DNA of 64,000 nt from Hydrogenophaga flava NBRC 102514 (GCF_001571145.1 NZ_BCTF01000003.1:245831-309830); one strand, 5' to 3'. Shown: positions 29,576 to 38,228, counted from the stretch's first letter. A program made the numbers and translations. Notes: a model not told the origin generated them from the letters alone.

Positions 29576-30812
29576 GACGGAACCACAGAGCCCAGCGATT
29601 GTGTCCGAAGCAGACGCCCTGCGCTGTGGCGGCAAGGCCGTGCTGGCGCAGGCGCTGCAGGACGCGCGCGAACGCAGCCTGGCGCTGTTCGACGCCTACC
29701 TCGCCGCGCTCGGCCCCGGGCTGCGTGCGCCCTGCACGCCCGAGCTCAACCCGCCGCTGTGGGAGCTGGGCCACATCGGCTGGTTCGCCGACTGGTGGCT
29801 GGTGCGGAACCCCCAGCGCGAACGGGGTGTGGCGGCCGACCCGAAGGCCCCACGCTCACCCGCACGCCAGGCCACCCGGGGCGTCGATGCGGACGCGCTC
29901 TACCACTCCAGCGAAGTGCCGCACGACCGGCGCTGGCAACTGCCGCTGCCCGATGCCGACGCGGTGCGCGCCGACCTGATGGCCAGCCAGGCCGACACGT
30001 TGGCGCTGCTGGACGAGGCGCCCGAAGACGACGACGGCCTCTACTTCTTCCGGCTCGCCCTGTTCCACGAGGACATGCATGCCGAGGCCGCGATGTACAT
30101 GGCGCAGACGCTGGGCCTCGATCCCGTGGTCCGCTTGCCGCCGGTCGGTCGCGGTGCGCACACAACCCGTTCGCTGGGCGTCGATGCCACCACCTGGACG
30201 CTGGGCCGCAGCGGCCCGGGCTTCGCCTTCGACAACGAGGTCGGCGCGCACCAAGTGCCCGTCGGCGCCTTCGAGATCGACGCACAGCCGGTGAGCTGGG
30301 CGCAGTTCCTGCCCTTTGTCGAAAGCGGTTCGTATGCGCAGCGCCGCTTTTGGAGCGCGCCGGGCTGGATCTGGCGCCTCTCTGGCGAACGGCAGGCCCC
30401 GCGCCACCTGCGCCAGACACCCCAGGGCTGGGAGCAGCAGCGCTTTGGCCAATGGGAGGCGCTGGACCTGTCCGCTCCGGCCCGCCACCTCAGCGCCTTC
30501 GAGGCGCAGGCCTGGTGTGCCTGGGCCGAGCGGCGGCTGCCGACCGAAGCCGAGTGGGAGGTGGCGGCGCAGCAGCCCAGCTTCCGCTGGGGCGAGGTAT
30601 GGGAATGGACCGCCAGCCCGTTCGCGCCCTTCCCGAGTTTCACGCCCCACCCCTACGGGGACTACTCGCAGCCCTGGTTCGACGGCCGGCCGGTGCTCAA
30701 GGGCGCCAGCGCCTTCACCGTGCCGCGCATGCGCCACCCCCAGTACCGCAACTACTTCACACCCGAGCGCAACGACATCGTGGCCGGGTTCCGCTCGGTC
30801 GCGCTGGTGTGA
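29574..30812 (+). CDS. senA: Selenoneine synthase SenA (EgtB-like)
   Basis: A 412-residue non-heme iron enzyme with an N-terminal DinB-like domain holding the iron ligands His67 (WELGHIGWFAD), His165 and His169 (FHEDMHAEAAMY), and a C-terminal formylglycine-generating-type FGE-sulfatase domain (FAFDNEVGAHQVPVG, RRLPTEAEWEVAA, VWEWTASPF, VAGFRSVALV). It differs from the window's second EgtB-like enzyme and pairs with senB and selD, matching SenA, which couples hercynine to a selenosugar. ATG at 29574 has GGAGGG seven bases upstream, inside senB. A GTG at 29601 is an alternative. Converges with egtD. Confidence 0.9.
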   Translation: MTEPQSPAIVSEADALRCGGKAVLAQALQDARERSLALFDAYLAALGPGLRAPCTPELNPPLWELGHIGWFADWWLVRNPQRERGVAADPKAPRSPARQATRGVDADALYHSSEVPHDRRWQLPLPDADAVRADLMASQADTLALLDEAPEDDDGLYFFRLALFHEDMHAEAAMYMAQTLGLDPVVRLPPVGRGAHTTRSLGVDATTWTLGRSGPGFAFDNEVGAHQVPVGAFEIDAQPVSWAQFLPFVESGSYAQRRFWSAPGWIWRLSGERQAPRHLRQTPQGWEQQRFGQWEALDLSAPARHLSAFEAQAWCAWAERRLPTEAEWEVAAQQPSFRWGEVWEWTASPFAPFPSFTPHPYGDYSQPWFDGRPVLKGASAFTVPRMRHPQYRNYFTPERNDIVAGFRSVALV

Positions 30813-30831
30813 GCGCTGCGACGTTCACACC
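30806..30831. terminator. Shared hairpin at the senA/egtD convergence
   Basis: A 10-bp stem (GGTGTGAGCG / CGTTCACACC, one G-T pair) around a 6-nt loop. It contains the senA stop codon in one arm and the egtD stop codon in the other. A bidirectional terminator or mRNA 3' stabiliser is plausible; no T tract is present. Confidence 0.5.
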
Positions 30832-31826
30832 GCCGGTGCCCAGAACACGCTGAACCAGCCGCGCCCGTCGGTCCAGTGCGTGGCGGGGCCGAAACCCGCC
30901 TCGCGCAACAGGGCTTCGAAGGCCCCGGGCGTCCATTTGTAAGAGTTCTCGGTGTGCAGGCGCTCGCCATCGGCAAAGCGGCGCTCGCCGCCGGGCCAGC
31001 GCACGGTCTGCGCGCCGTCCGAGGCCAGGTGCATCTCGATGCGCGCGGCGGCCTCGTCGTAGAAGGCCACGTGGCGCCAGCGCGCGGGCGCGAAATCGCT
31101 GCCCAGCAGGGTGTTGACGTTCAGCAGCAGGTTGCGGTTGAACGCCGCCGTGACGCCCAGCGCATCGTCGTAGGCGGGTTCCAGCACCGCTTTGTCCTTC
31201 ACCCGGTCCACGCCAATGAGGATGCCGCTGCCCGCACCACCGGCCGCGCACAGCGCGTGCGCCTGCCGCAGCAGCGCCAGCGCTTCGCCAGGGCCGAAGT
31301 TGCCGATGCTGGAGCCGGGATAGAACACGCAGCGCGGCGCCGCCGCCAGGTCGTGCCGCTCCAGCCAGTCGGCCGCAGCTGGCGGCAGCGCGAGCCGCGC
31401 CGAGAAGTCCAAGCCCAGTCCCAGCATGGGCATGTGGCGGTGCCGCTGCTGCAGCTCCACCAGGGCGTCCTGCAGGTAATCCACCGAAATGTCCACCGCC
31501 ACATAGGCGCCCGGCCGCAGCACCGGAAACAGCCGCGCGGCCTTGGCGCAGTTGCCCGCGCCCAGGTCGACCAGCACGGCGTGCGCCGGCACCCGCTGCG
31601 CCATGGCGGCACCGTGGGCCGCGAAGATGGCCGCCTCGGTGCGGGTGGGGTAGTACTCGGCCAGCTCGGTGATGGCGTCGAACAGGCGCGAACCCAGCGC
31701 GTCGTAGAAGAACTTGGGCGCCGCACGCGGCGGCTCGGCCAGCAGGCCGGCGGCCAGTTCGGCGCACAGGGCCGCGTCGTTGTTCTGGTGGATCTGCACG
31801 AACTGAGGCGTGGCGGTGGACAGCAT
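30825..31826 (-). CDS. egtD: L-histidine N-alpha-methyltransferase EgtD
   Basis: SAM-dependent enzyme that trimethylates histidine to hercynine, the common substrate of EgtB and SenA. The 333-residue product shows KFFYDALGSRLFDAITELAE and YYPTRTEAAI at the N-terminus, the SAM site LVDLGAGNCAKA, FYPGSSIGNF, and the C-terminal histidine-binding region HTENSYKWTP. Length is typical. It is convergent with senA and divergent from the ABC transporter-egtB operon, so it sits between the two branches that need hercynine. Confidence 0.96.
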   Translation of the reverse strand: MLSTATPQFVQIHQNNDAALCAELAAGLLAEPPRAAPKFFYDALGSRLFDAITELAEYYPTRTEAAIFAAHGAAMAQRVPAHAVLVDLGAGNCAKAARLFPVLRPGAYVAVDISVDYLQDALVELQQRHRHMPMLGLGLDFSARLALPPAAADWLERHDLAAAPRCVFYPGSSIGNFGPGEALALLRQAHALCAAGGAGSGILIGVDRVKDKAVLEPAYDDALGVTAAFNRNLLLNVNTLLGSDFAPARWRHVAFYDEAAARIEMHLASDGAQTVRWPGGERRFADGERLHTENSYKWTPGAFEALLREAGFGPATHWTDGRGWFSVFWAPAV

Positions 31827-31996
31827 GGCGTCTCCATGGGTGGTGCAGCGGCGGCCCTGTTTTATAAACCGCCCACCAACACTGCGTCGGTCCGCATGGC
31901 CGCTTCTTACAGCTGGTTGCTCCAGGCCTGCCAGGGCGCCAGAGCACGGTCTTCAGGTGTAATAGCCGCTCTTTGTCCCTCTTGATCGGATGCCCC

Positions 31997-32863
31997 ATGA
32001 CCATTTCCCACACCCGCCGCGCACTCTTGACCTGCGCCGTGCTCGCCACCACCGCCCTCGCCCCGCTCGCCCACGCGCAGCAGACCGTGTTCCGCGTCAC
32101 CGCGATTCCCGACGAGTCGCCCACCGAGCTGGCGCGCAAGGCCGCGCCGCTGATGAAGTACCTCGAAGCCAAGCTCGGCATGAAGGTCGAGTTCACCCCG
32201 GTGACCGACTACGCTGCCTCGGTCGAAGCCCTGGTCAACAAGAAGGTCGACCTGGCCTGGTTCGGCGGCTTCACCTTCGTGCAGGCCAACGTGCGCTCGG
32301 GCGGCAAGGTGATTCCGCTGGTGCAGCGCGAGGAAGACGAGAAGTTCAAGTCGGTCTTCATCACCAGCGACCCCGCCATCAAGGCCCTGACCGACCTCAA
32401 GGGCAAGGACGTGTCCTTCGGTTCGCAAAGCTCCACCAGCGGCCACCTGATGCCGCGCAGCTTCCTGCTGCAGGCCGGCCTGAACCCCGAGAAGGACTTC
32501 AAGCGCGTGGCCTTCAGCGGTGCGCACGACGCGACGATTGCCGCCGTCGCCTCGGGCAAGGTGCAGGCCGGTGCGCTGAACATCTCGGTGTGGGACAAGT
32601 TTGTCGCCGACAAGAAGGTCGACACCGAGAAGGTCAAGGTCTTCTACACCACCCCGCCCTACTACGACTACAACTGGACGGTGCACGCCGACATGCCCGC
32701 CGCCACGCGCCAGAAGCTGGCCGATGCCTTCCTGTCGCTGAGCAAGGCCACGCCCGAGGGCAAGGAAATCCTGGAACTGCAGCGCGCCACGAAGTTCGTG
32801 CCGACCAAGGCCGACAACTACAAGGGCATCGAGGCCGCCGCGCGCAGCGCCGACCTGCTCTGA
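31997..32863 (+). CDS. PhnD-family periplasmic binding protein, candidate selenium-oxyanion importer
   Basis: A 288-residue exported protein with a signal peptide (about 1-28, ending PLAHAQ) and the PhnD-like type II binding fold: VTAIPDESPTELARKAAPLM, DLAWFGGFTFVQA and the ligand-binding loop GSQSSTSGHLMPRSFLL. PhnD proteins bind phosphonate, phosphite or similar tetrahedral anions. From memory, members near orphan selD genes have been labelled putative selenate-binding proteins, which I cannot check here. Start at 31997 is used because it directly precedes the signal peptide. First gene of a five-gene operon ending in egtB. Ligand unproven. Confidence 0.85.
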   Translation: MTISHTRRALLTCAVLATTALAPLAHAQQTVFRVTAIPDESPTELARKAAPLMKYLEAKLGMKVEFTPVTDYAASVEALVNKKVDLAWFGGFTFVQANVRSGGKVIPLVQREEDEKFKSVFITSDPAIKALTDLKGKDVSFGSQSSTSGHLMPRSFLLQAGLNPEKDFKRVAFSGAHDATIAAVASGKVQAGALNISVWDKFVADKKVDTEKVKVFYTTPPYYDYNWTVHADMPAATRQKLADAFLSLSKATPEGKEILELQRATKFVPTKADNYKGIEAAARSADLL

Positions 32864-32881
32864 CCGCGCAGGGGTGAACGC

Positions 32882-33712
32882 TTGAAAGTCGCCCTGCAAG
32901 CCGCCACGGCGAGGCACCCGGCCGCCCGCGCTGGCACCACGCCCGCTCTGCGCGGGCTGGATCTGCAGGTGGCGGCCGGCGAGCAGCTGGCGGTGATCGG
33001 CCCCAGCGGCGCGGGCAAGACCACGCTGCTGCAGCTGCTGGCCTGCGCCCTGCCGCCCGGTGCCGGTGTGCTGGAGCTGGACGGCCAGGCGCCCTGGCAG
33101 CTGCCACGCGCCGAGCTGCAGCGCCTGCGCGGGCGCCTGTTCCTGGCGCCGCAGGTGCCGCCGCTGCCGCCGCGCCAGCGCGTGGTCACCGCCGTGCTGG
33201 CCGGCCGCCTGCCGGCCATGGGCACCTGGCAGAGCCTGCGCTCGCTGTTCTACCCGGTGGACATTCCCGCCGCGTTCGAGGCACTGGACCGCTTCGACCT
33301 GGCGGACAAGCTGTTCGAGCGCGTCGACCGGCTCTCGGGCGGCGAGCGCCAGCGCGTGGGACTGGCGCGTGCGCTGCTCTCGCCCGCTTCGCTCTGGCTG
33401 ATCGACGAGCCGCTGTCCGCCCTGGACCCGACCCGCGCCAGCCAGGCCGTCGATACGCTGCTGACGGCGGCGCGCGAGCGCGGTGCGACCCTGGTCGCCA
33501 CGCTGCACCAGGTGGACGTTGCCCTGGCGCATTTCCCGCGCATCGTCGGTCTGCGCGACGGCGCCATCGCCTTCGACCTGCCGGCCGCGCAGGTGGGCCG
33601 CGAGCGCCTCGCCGCGCTGTACGCGCAGCACGAGCACGAGCTGACGGCACCCGCACCCGAGTTGCCTGAGCCCGCTCTGGCACCGCAACCCGTGGTCATG
33701 CACTGCCGGTGA
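32882..33712 (+). CDS. PhnC-like ABC transporter ATPase
   Basis: A 276-residue ATPase with Walker A GPSGAGKTT, signature LSGGERQR and Walker B LWLIDEP followed by the switch His in LVATLHQVD. It resembles PhnC, which energises phosphonate import. The start is a TTG at 32882. An in-frame proline/glutamate-rich C-terminal extension (TAPAPELPEPALAP) follows the usual end. It lies 18 bases after the binding protein and 4 before the first permease. Confidence 0.88.
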   Translation: MKVALQAATARHPAARAGTTPALRGLDLQVAAGEQLAVIGPSGAGKTTLLQLLACALPPGAGVLELDGQAPWQLPRAELQRLRGRLFLAPQVPPLPPRQRVVTAVLAGRLPAMGTWQSLRSLFYPVDIPAAFEALDRFDLADKLFERVDRLSGGERQRVGLARALLSPASLWLIDEPLSALDPTRASQAVDTLLTAARERGATLVATLHQVDVALAHFPRIVGLRDGAIAFDLPAAQVGRERLAALYAQHEHELTAPAPELPEPALAPQPVVMHCR

Positions 33713-33716
33713 TGCC

Positions 33717-34559
33717 ATGACCACCACCGCCCTGCCCGCGCGCAACGCGCCCACCCGCGACCCGGCCTGGCTGCCGCGCCTGTTCTGGGCCGGCGCCGGC
33801 CTGGTGCTGCTGTGGCCGCTGCTGGTGGCCACCGAGTTCCGGCCCTGGGTGATGCTCGAAGAGCAGAGCCTGCGGGTCAGTGGCCAGTTCATCGCCAGCT
33901 TCTTCCCGCCCGCGCACTCGGCCGAGTTCCTCACCATGGTGCTGAAAGAGACCTGGCGCACCGTGGCCATGGCCACCGCGGGCGTGGCGCTGGCACTGCT
34001 GATCGCGGTGCCGCTGGCGCTGCTGTCGACACGGGTGCTGTCGGTCTCGGCACTGTCCGGCCGCATGGCGCGCGGGCCGTTCTGGCTGCGCCAGCTCGCG
34101 CGCTGGGGGCTGATCGTGCTGCGCAGCATCCCCGAGCTGGTGTGGGCGCTGGTGTTCGTGCGCGTGGTCGGACTCGGTCCCACGGCCGGCGTGCTGGCGA
34201 TTGCGCTCACCTACGGCGGCATGCTGGGCAAGGTCTACGGCGAGATCCTGGAAAGCGGCGAGACCCACGCCACCGATGCCCTGCTGCGCAACGGCGCCGG
34301 CCGCCTGCAGGCCTTCTTCTACGGCCTGCTGCCCGCGAGCGCGGCCGAGCTGACGAGCTACACCGTCTACCGCTGGGAATGCGCAATCCGCTCCTCGGTC
34401 ATCCTGGGCTTTGTCGGCGCGGGCGGCCTGGGCCAACAGATGGACAACTCGATGAAGATGTTCAACGGCGGCGAGGTCGCGACCATGCTGCTGGTGTTCA
34501 TGGCCCTGGTCGCCTTCGCGGACCGGGTCAGTGCATGGCTCAGAAAGGTATTGGGATGA
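33717..34559 (+). CDS. PhnE-like ABC transporter permease 1
   Basis: A 280-residue inner-membrane permease of the PhnE/BPD type. Predicted transmembrane helices surround the EAA-like loop near residues 195-215 (GAGRLQAFFYGLLPASAAELTS). The motif RSIPELVWALVFVRVVGLGP matches the PhnE family. It overlaps permease 2 by four bases (ATGA), so both halves of the channel are made together. Substrate follows the binding protein. Confidence 0.87.
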   Translation: MTTTALPARNAPTRDPAWLPRLFWAGAGLVLLWPLLVATEFRPWVMLEEQSLRVSGQFIASFFPPAHSAEFLTMVLKETWRTVAMATAGVALALLIAVPLALLSTRVLSVSALSGRMARGPFWLRQLARWGLIVLRSIPELVWALVFVRVVGLGPTAGVLAIALTYGGMLGKVYGEILESGETHATDALLRNGAGRLQAFFYGLLPASAAELTSYTVYRWECAIRSSVILGFVGAGGLGQQMDNSMKMFNGGEVATMLLVFMALVAFADRVSAWLRKVLG

Positions 34560-35389
34560 ACAAGCCCCGCGCCGCCAACGAGGTCTACCGGCTGCCGCCG
34601 TCGCTGTTCGGCGCGCGCTGCAAGGCCTGCTGGTTCACCGTCGGCCTGCTGGTGCTGGTGCTGGTGGTGGCGAGCTTCTGGTCGCTTGACCTGCAGTGGG
34701 CGCAGTTTTTCTCGGCCGAGGCGGCGGCCAGCATGGGCCGCTTCGTGGGCGAGTTCTTCCCCCCCGACACCTCGCCCGCCTTCCTGCACAAGGTGGCCGT
34801 GGCCGCCTGGGAAACGCTGGCCATGTCGGCCGTGGGCACACTGCTGGCCGCCATGGCCGGGCTGGCGCTGGCCCTGCCCGCCGCGCGGCTGCACGCGGGC
34901 GACGCGGCGCGGGCCCGCGCCCCCACGCGCCTGCTACTCAACGCGCTGCGCAGCGTGCCCGAGCTGGTATGGGCCGCGCTGCTGCTGATCTCGGCCGGCC
35001 TCGGCCCGCTGGCCGGCACGCTGGCGCTGGCGCTGCACACTTCCGGTGTGCTCGGCCGCCTGTTCGCCGAGGCGGTGGAGAACGCACCGCCCGGCCCAGC
35101 CGAGGCGCTGCGCGCACAGGGCGTGGGCCACGGCCGCGTGTTCCTCTACGCCACGCTGCCGCAGGTGCTGCCGCAGCTGATGAGCTACACGCTCTACCGC
35201 TGGGAAAACAACATCCGCGCCGCCGCCGTGCTCGGCGTGGTCGGCGCGGGTGGCCTGGGCCAGCTGCTAGCCTTTCACATGGGCCTGTTCCACATGCCCA
35301 AGACCGCCACCGTGCTGGGCGCCATGCTGCTGCTGGTGGCCATCGTCGACGCCGCCAGCCTGGGCGCACGCCGGTGGATGACGCGGTGA
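34556..35389 (+). CDS. PhnE-like ABC transporter permease 2
   Basis: A 277-residue paralogue of permease 1, with matching motifs RSVPELVWAALLLISAGLGP and GVGHGRVFLYATLPQVLPQL. Two different PhnE-type permeases imply a heterodimeric channel. Its stop is only four bases before the egtB start, the strongest sign that transporter and EgtB are co-expressed. Confidence 0.87.
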   Translation: MNKPRAANEVYRLPPSLFGARCKACWFTVGLLVLVLVVASFWSLDLQWAQFFSAEAAASMGRFVGEFFPPDTSPAFLHKVAVAAWETLAMSAVGTLLAAMAGLALALPAARLHAGDAARARAPTRLLLNALRSVPELVWAALLLISAGLGPLAGTLALALHTSGVLGRLFAEAVENAPPGPAEALRAQGVGHGRVFLYATLPQVLPQLMSYTLYRWENNIRAAAVLGVVGAGGLGQLLAFHMGLFHMPKTATVLGAMLLLVAIVDAASLGARRWMTR

Positions 35390-35393
35390 CCCC

Positions 35394-36725
35394 ATGAACA
35401 CACCCGTACCGCCGCCCACCCCGCTGTCGGCCCTACAGCGCCGCTTTCACGCCGTGCGCGACCAGACGCTGGCGCTGGCCGCGCCGCTGTCCGAGGCCGA
35501 CTGCCAGGTGCAGTCCATGCCCGACGCCAGCCCCACCAAGTGGCACCTGGCACACACCACCTGGTTCTTCGAGACGTTCATTCTCGAACGCGCCGAGCCC
35601 GGCTTCCAGCCGTTCGAGCCGGCCTACCGCGTGCTGTTCAACAGCTACTACCAGGGTGTGGGCGATCAGCACCCGCGGCCCCAGCGCGGCCTCATCACAC
35701 GGCCGGGCATGGCCGAGGTGCGCGCCTACCGCGCGCAGGTCGACGCTCGCATCGCCCGGCTGTTCGCGCAGGGCCTGGCGCCCGAGCTGGCCACGCTGGT
35801 CGAGCTGGGCCTGCAGCACGAACAGCAGCACCAGGAGCTGCTGCTCACCGACATCAAGCACCTGCTCTCGTGCAACCCGACCGACCCGGTCTACCACCCG
35901 CCACGGCCACCGGGCCCGGTGGCGCCGCAGCCCCTGCGCTGGTGCGCGTTCGAGGGCGGCGTCGGCGAGATCGGCTACGGCGGCGAGGGCTTCGCCTTCG
36001 ACAACGAAAGCCCACGCCACGCCGTGCTGCTGCGGCCCTTCGCGCTGGCGAACCGGCTGGTGACGCAGGGCGAGTGGCGTGCCTTCATGGACGACGGCGG
36101 CTACAGCGACCCGCGCTGGTGGATGGCCGCCGGCTGGGATTGGCTGCGCGCCCAGCGCATCAACGCACCGCTCTACTGGCAAAAGAACGAGGAAGCGGGC
36201 GGCGACCCCGAGCAGCATGGCAGCTGGACCAGCTTCACCCTGCACGGCCGCGTGCCCATCGACCCGCACGCGCCCGTGGTCCACATCAGCTGGTTCGAGG
36301 CCGACGCCTACGCGCGCTGGAGCGCCGCGCAGCAGAGCGCACCGGTCCGGCTGCCCACCGAAGCCGAGTGGGAACACGCAGCCCGCCGCCTGGGTGGGCG
36401 CTGGGCCGGCGGCGGCAACTTCCAGGACAGCGGTGCCCTGCACCCGGTGCCGCTCGCGCGCAGCGCAGACAATGAACCGGGTCTGCAGCAGATGGGCGGC
36501 GACGTGTGGGAATGGACCGCCAGCGCCTACCTGCCCTACCCCGGCTACCGGCCCTGGGCGGGCGCGGTGGGCGAATACAACGGCAAGTTCATGATCAACC
36601 AGATGGTGCTGCGCGGCGGGTCGTGCGCCACACCGCGCGACCACATTCGCGCCAGCTACCGCAACTTCTTCCCGACCGAGGCGCGCTGGCAGTTCAGCGG
36701 CCTGCGCCTGGCCCAGGACCTCTGA
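35394..36725 (+). CDS. egtB: Ergothioneine synthase EgtB (hercynine oxygenase)
   Basis: A 443-residue non-heme iron sulfoxide synthase that joins hercynine to cysteine or gamma-glutamylcysteine using O2. The DinB-like domain gives iron ligands His54 (KWHLAHTTWFFE), His142 and His146 (LQHEQQHQELLL). The FGE-like domain follows (FAFDNESPRHAVLL, VRLPTEAEWEHAA, VWEWTASAYLPY, RGGSCATP). It is distinct from SenA and shares the operon with a transporter rather than with egtA, egtC or egtE, none of which is in the window, so the C-S lyase step and the sulfur donor remain unknown. ATG lies 4 bases after the permease stop. Confidence 0.94.
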   Translation: MNTPVPPPTPLSALQRRFHAVRDQTLALAAPLSEADCQVQSMPDASPTKWHLAHTTWFFETFILERAEPGFQPFEPAYRVLFNSYYQGVGDQHPRPQRGLITRPGMAEVRAYRAQVDARIARLFAQGLAPELATLVELGLQHEQQHQELLLTDIKHLLSCNPTDPVYHPPRPPGPVAPQPLRWCAFEGGVGEIGYGGEGFAFDNESPRHAVLLRPFALANRLVTQGEWRAFMDDGGYSDPRWWMAAGWDWLRAQRINAPLYWQKNEEAGGDPEQHGSWTSFTLHGRVPIDPHAPVVHISWFEADAYARWSAAQQSAPVRLPTEAEWEHAARRLGGRWAGGGNFQDSGALHPVPLARSADNEPGLQQMGGDVWEWTASAYLPYPGYRPWAGAVGEYNGKFMINQMVLRGGSCATPRDHIRASYRNFFPTEARWQFSGLRLAQDL

Positions 36726-36741
36726 GCCATCGCCGCAGAAT

Positions 36742-36766
36742 CAGCCCCGCGCACCGCACGGGGCTG
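36742..36766. terminator. Hairpin after egtB
   Basis: An 8-bp stem CAGCCCCG / CGGGGCTG with a 9-nt loop lies between the convergent egtB and SDR genes. It may act in both directions; no T run follows. Confidence 0.5.
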
Positions 36767-36785
36767 CGGGCGGACCTGTCGGGCC

Positions 36786-37505
36786 TTACCAGGGTGTGGT
36801 GCCCCCCGGCTCGACAAACGCACCGTTGTCCTCACCCGCCAGGGCGTGCTGCACCGGCAGCCTCGCACCCTCGGCCGGGGTCATGGTGCCGTAGCCGGTC
36901 AGATCGGTCTTGACGAAGCCCGGGCTGACCGAGTTGACGACGATGGGCGTGCCGCGCAACGCCTCCCGGAGCTGCACGGTCAGCATGTTCAGCGCCGCCT
37001 TGGAGGCGTTGTATCCGATGTATTGCGCCGCATAGTAGGTCGACGACGGGTCGCCGTTGAGCGTGAGCGAACCGAGCGAGCTCGACAGGTTCACGATGCG
37101 CGCGGCTGGGGCTTCCCGCAGCAGCGGCAGCATCGCCTGCGTCACCGCCAGGGCACCGAAGAAGTTGGTCTCGAACACCCGGCGCACGGCGTCCATCGAG
37201 GCCTTGCCCGGCGGGCCATCGGTCGCATCGAAGATGCCGGCGTTGTTGACCAGGATGTCCAGCCTGCCGTGCTCGTTCCGGATCGCCAGCGCAGCGGCGC
37301 TGATGCTCGCTGCGTCCGTGACATCGAGTTGCAGAGCCTGGGAGGCCAGTCCCTGGCGGGCAAGATCAGCGACGGCGGTGCGGCCGCGGTCGTCGTCCCT
37401 GGCGCCGATGAGGACGTAGACGCCGGCCTGTGCCAGCTGCCGGGCGATTTCGAGTCCGATGCCTTTGTTCGCGCCGGTGACGAGTGCAATGCGATTTGTG
37501 GTCAT
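36786..37505 (-). CDS. Short-chain dehydrogenase/reductase
   Basis: A 239-residue classical SDR: NADP(H)-binding TGANKGIG near residue 10, NNAG in ILVNNAGIF, catalytic Ser in IVNLSSSLGS and the YNASKAALN motif (Tyr-x-x-x-Lys). It resembles carbonyl-reductase-like SDRs of the plant/bacterial type. It diverges from a TetR gene across 71 bases that contain an inverted repeat, so TetR control is likely. Substrate unknown. Confidence 0.92.
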   Translation of the reverse strand: MTTNRIALVTGANKGIGLEIARQLAQAGVYVLIGARDDDRGRTAVADLARQGLASQALQLDVTDAASISAAALAIRNEHGRLDILVNNAGIFDATDGPPGKASMDAVRRVFETNFFGALAVTQAMLPLLREAPAARIVNLSSSLGSLTLNGDPSSTYYAAQYIGYNASKAALNMLTVQLREALRGTPIVVNSVSPGFVKTDLTGYGTMTPAEGARLPVQHALAGEDNGAFVEPGGTTPW

Positions 37506-37546
37506 GCAAGAAGTCCTTTCAGAGAAAATGCAACGCCGGCACTATA

Positions 37547-37560
37547 TGAAGAATCATTCA
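37547..37560. promoter_or_regulatory. Candidate TetR operator
   Basis: Inverted repeat TGAA-GAATCA-TTCA in the short gap between the SDR and TetR genes. Its position suits autoregulation and repression of both. Not tested. Confidence 0.4.
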
Positions 37561-37576
37561 GTTTGAGGATTCGCTT

Positions 37577-38215
37577 TTGGCTTCCACCACTTCACGCTCG
37601 CTGAACCCAAGAAAGACGCCGCGCCAGGCCCGATCGGCGTTCACGCTGGACGCGATTTTTGAGGCCACCATTCAGCTTTTGGTCGCGGACGGCATGCACC
37701 GGCTGACCACCACCAAGGTGGCCGAGCGGGCGGGTGTGTCTGTCGGCACGATGTACCAGTACTTCCCGCACAAGGAGTCGCTGGTCTATGCGCTCAACGA
37801 GCGCTATCTGGAGGCCCTGGCCGCGAGGATCGAAGCCACCTGCCAGGCCTGTCGGGGCCGCCCCATCGGCGAGATGGTGGAAGCGCTGATCGACACCTAC
37901 TGGCGAGCGAAGATGGAGCGCGCGGACGTGACCCGGGCGCTCTACCGCTCTGTCGCCGAGCTGGACAACCAGGCGATGATCGATGCCTTCGCCAGCCGGG
38001 CGAACGCGGCCACCTCGGCGATGCTCGCCAGCGCGAGCGACGCGACGTTCGCCGATCTCAAAAGCGTGAATCTCACGCTCGTCACCGTCGTGTTTGGCGC
38101 AGTGCGGAACGCCTTCGAGCGCCACCTGCGGCCCACCGAGGCGCGCAAGCTGCGCCGCCAGCTGGTGGTGATGTGCCGCGCCTATCTGGAGGGCGTGGCG
38201 CGGCCTGCCGCATGA
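37577..38215 (+). CDS. TetR-family transcriptional regulator
   Basis: A 212-residue regulator with an N-terminal HTH (TTTKVAERAGVSVGTMYQYF then HKESLVYALNERY). The C-terminal domain is ligand-binding and variable. It starts with TTG at 37577, preceded by GAGG; no good ATG lies near. It is divergent from the SDR gene it probably controls. Inducer unknown. Confidence 0.9.
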   Translation: MASTTSRSLNPRKTPRQARSAFTLDAIFEATIQLLVADGMHRLTTTKVAERAGVSVGTMYQYFPHKESLVYALNERYLEALAARIEATCQACRGRPIGEMVEALIDTYWRAKMERADVTRALYRSVAELDNQAMIDAFASRANAATSAMLASASDATFADLKSVNLTLVTVVFGAVRNAFERHLRPTEARKLRRQLVVMCRAYLEGVARPAA

Positions 38216-38228
38216 GGCCGCCCGCCGG

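Noticed and set aside
31997..35389. Ordinary phosphonate (phn) transporter
   Set aside because: The family match is real, but no phosphonate-degrading genes are near and the operon ends in egtB, so a plain phosphonate label would mislead.
35394..36725. Ovothiol synthase OvoA
   Set aside because: OvoA carries an additional C-terminal methyltransferase domain; this 443-residue protein has only the EgtB domains.
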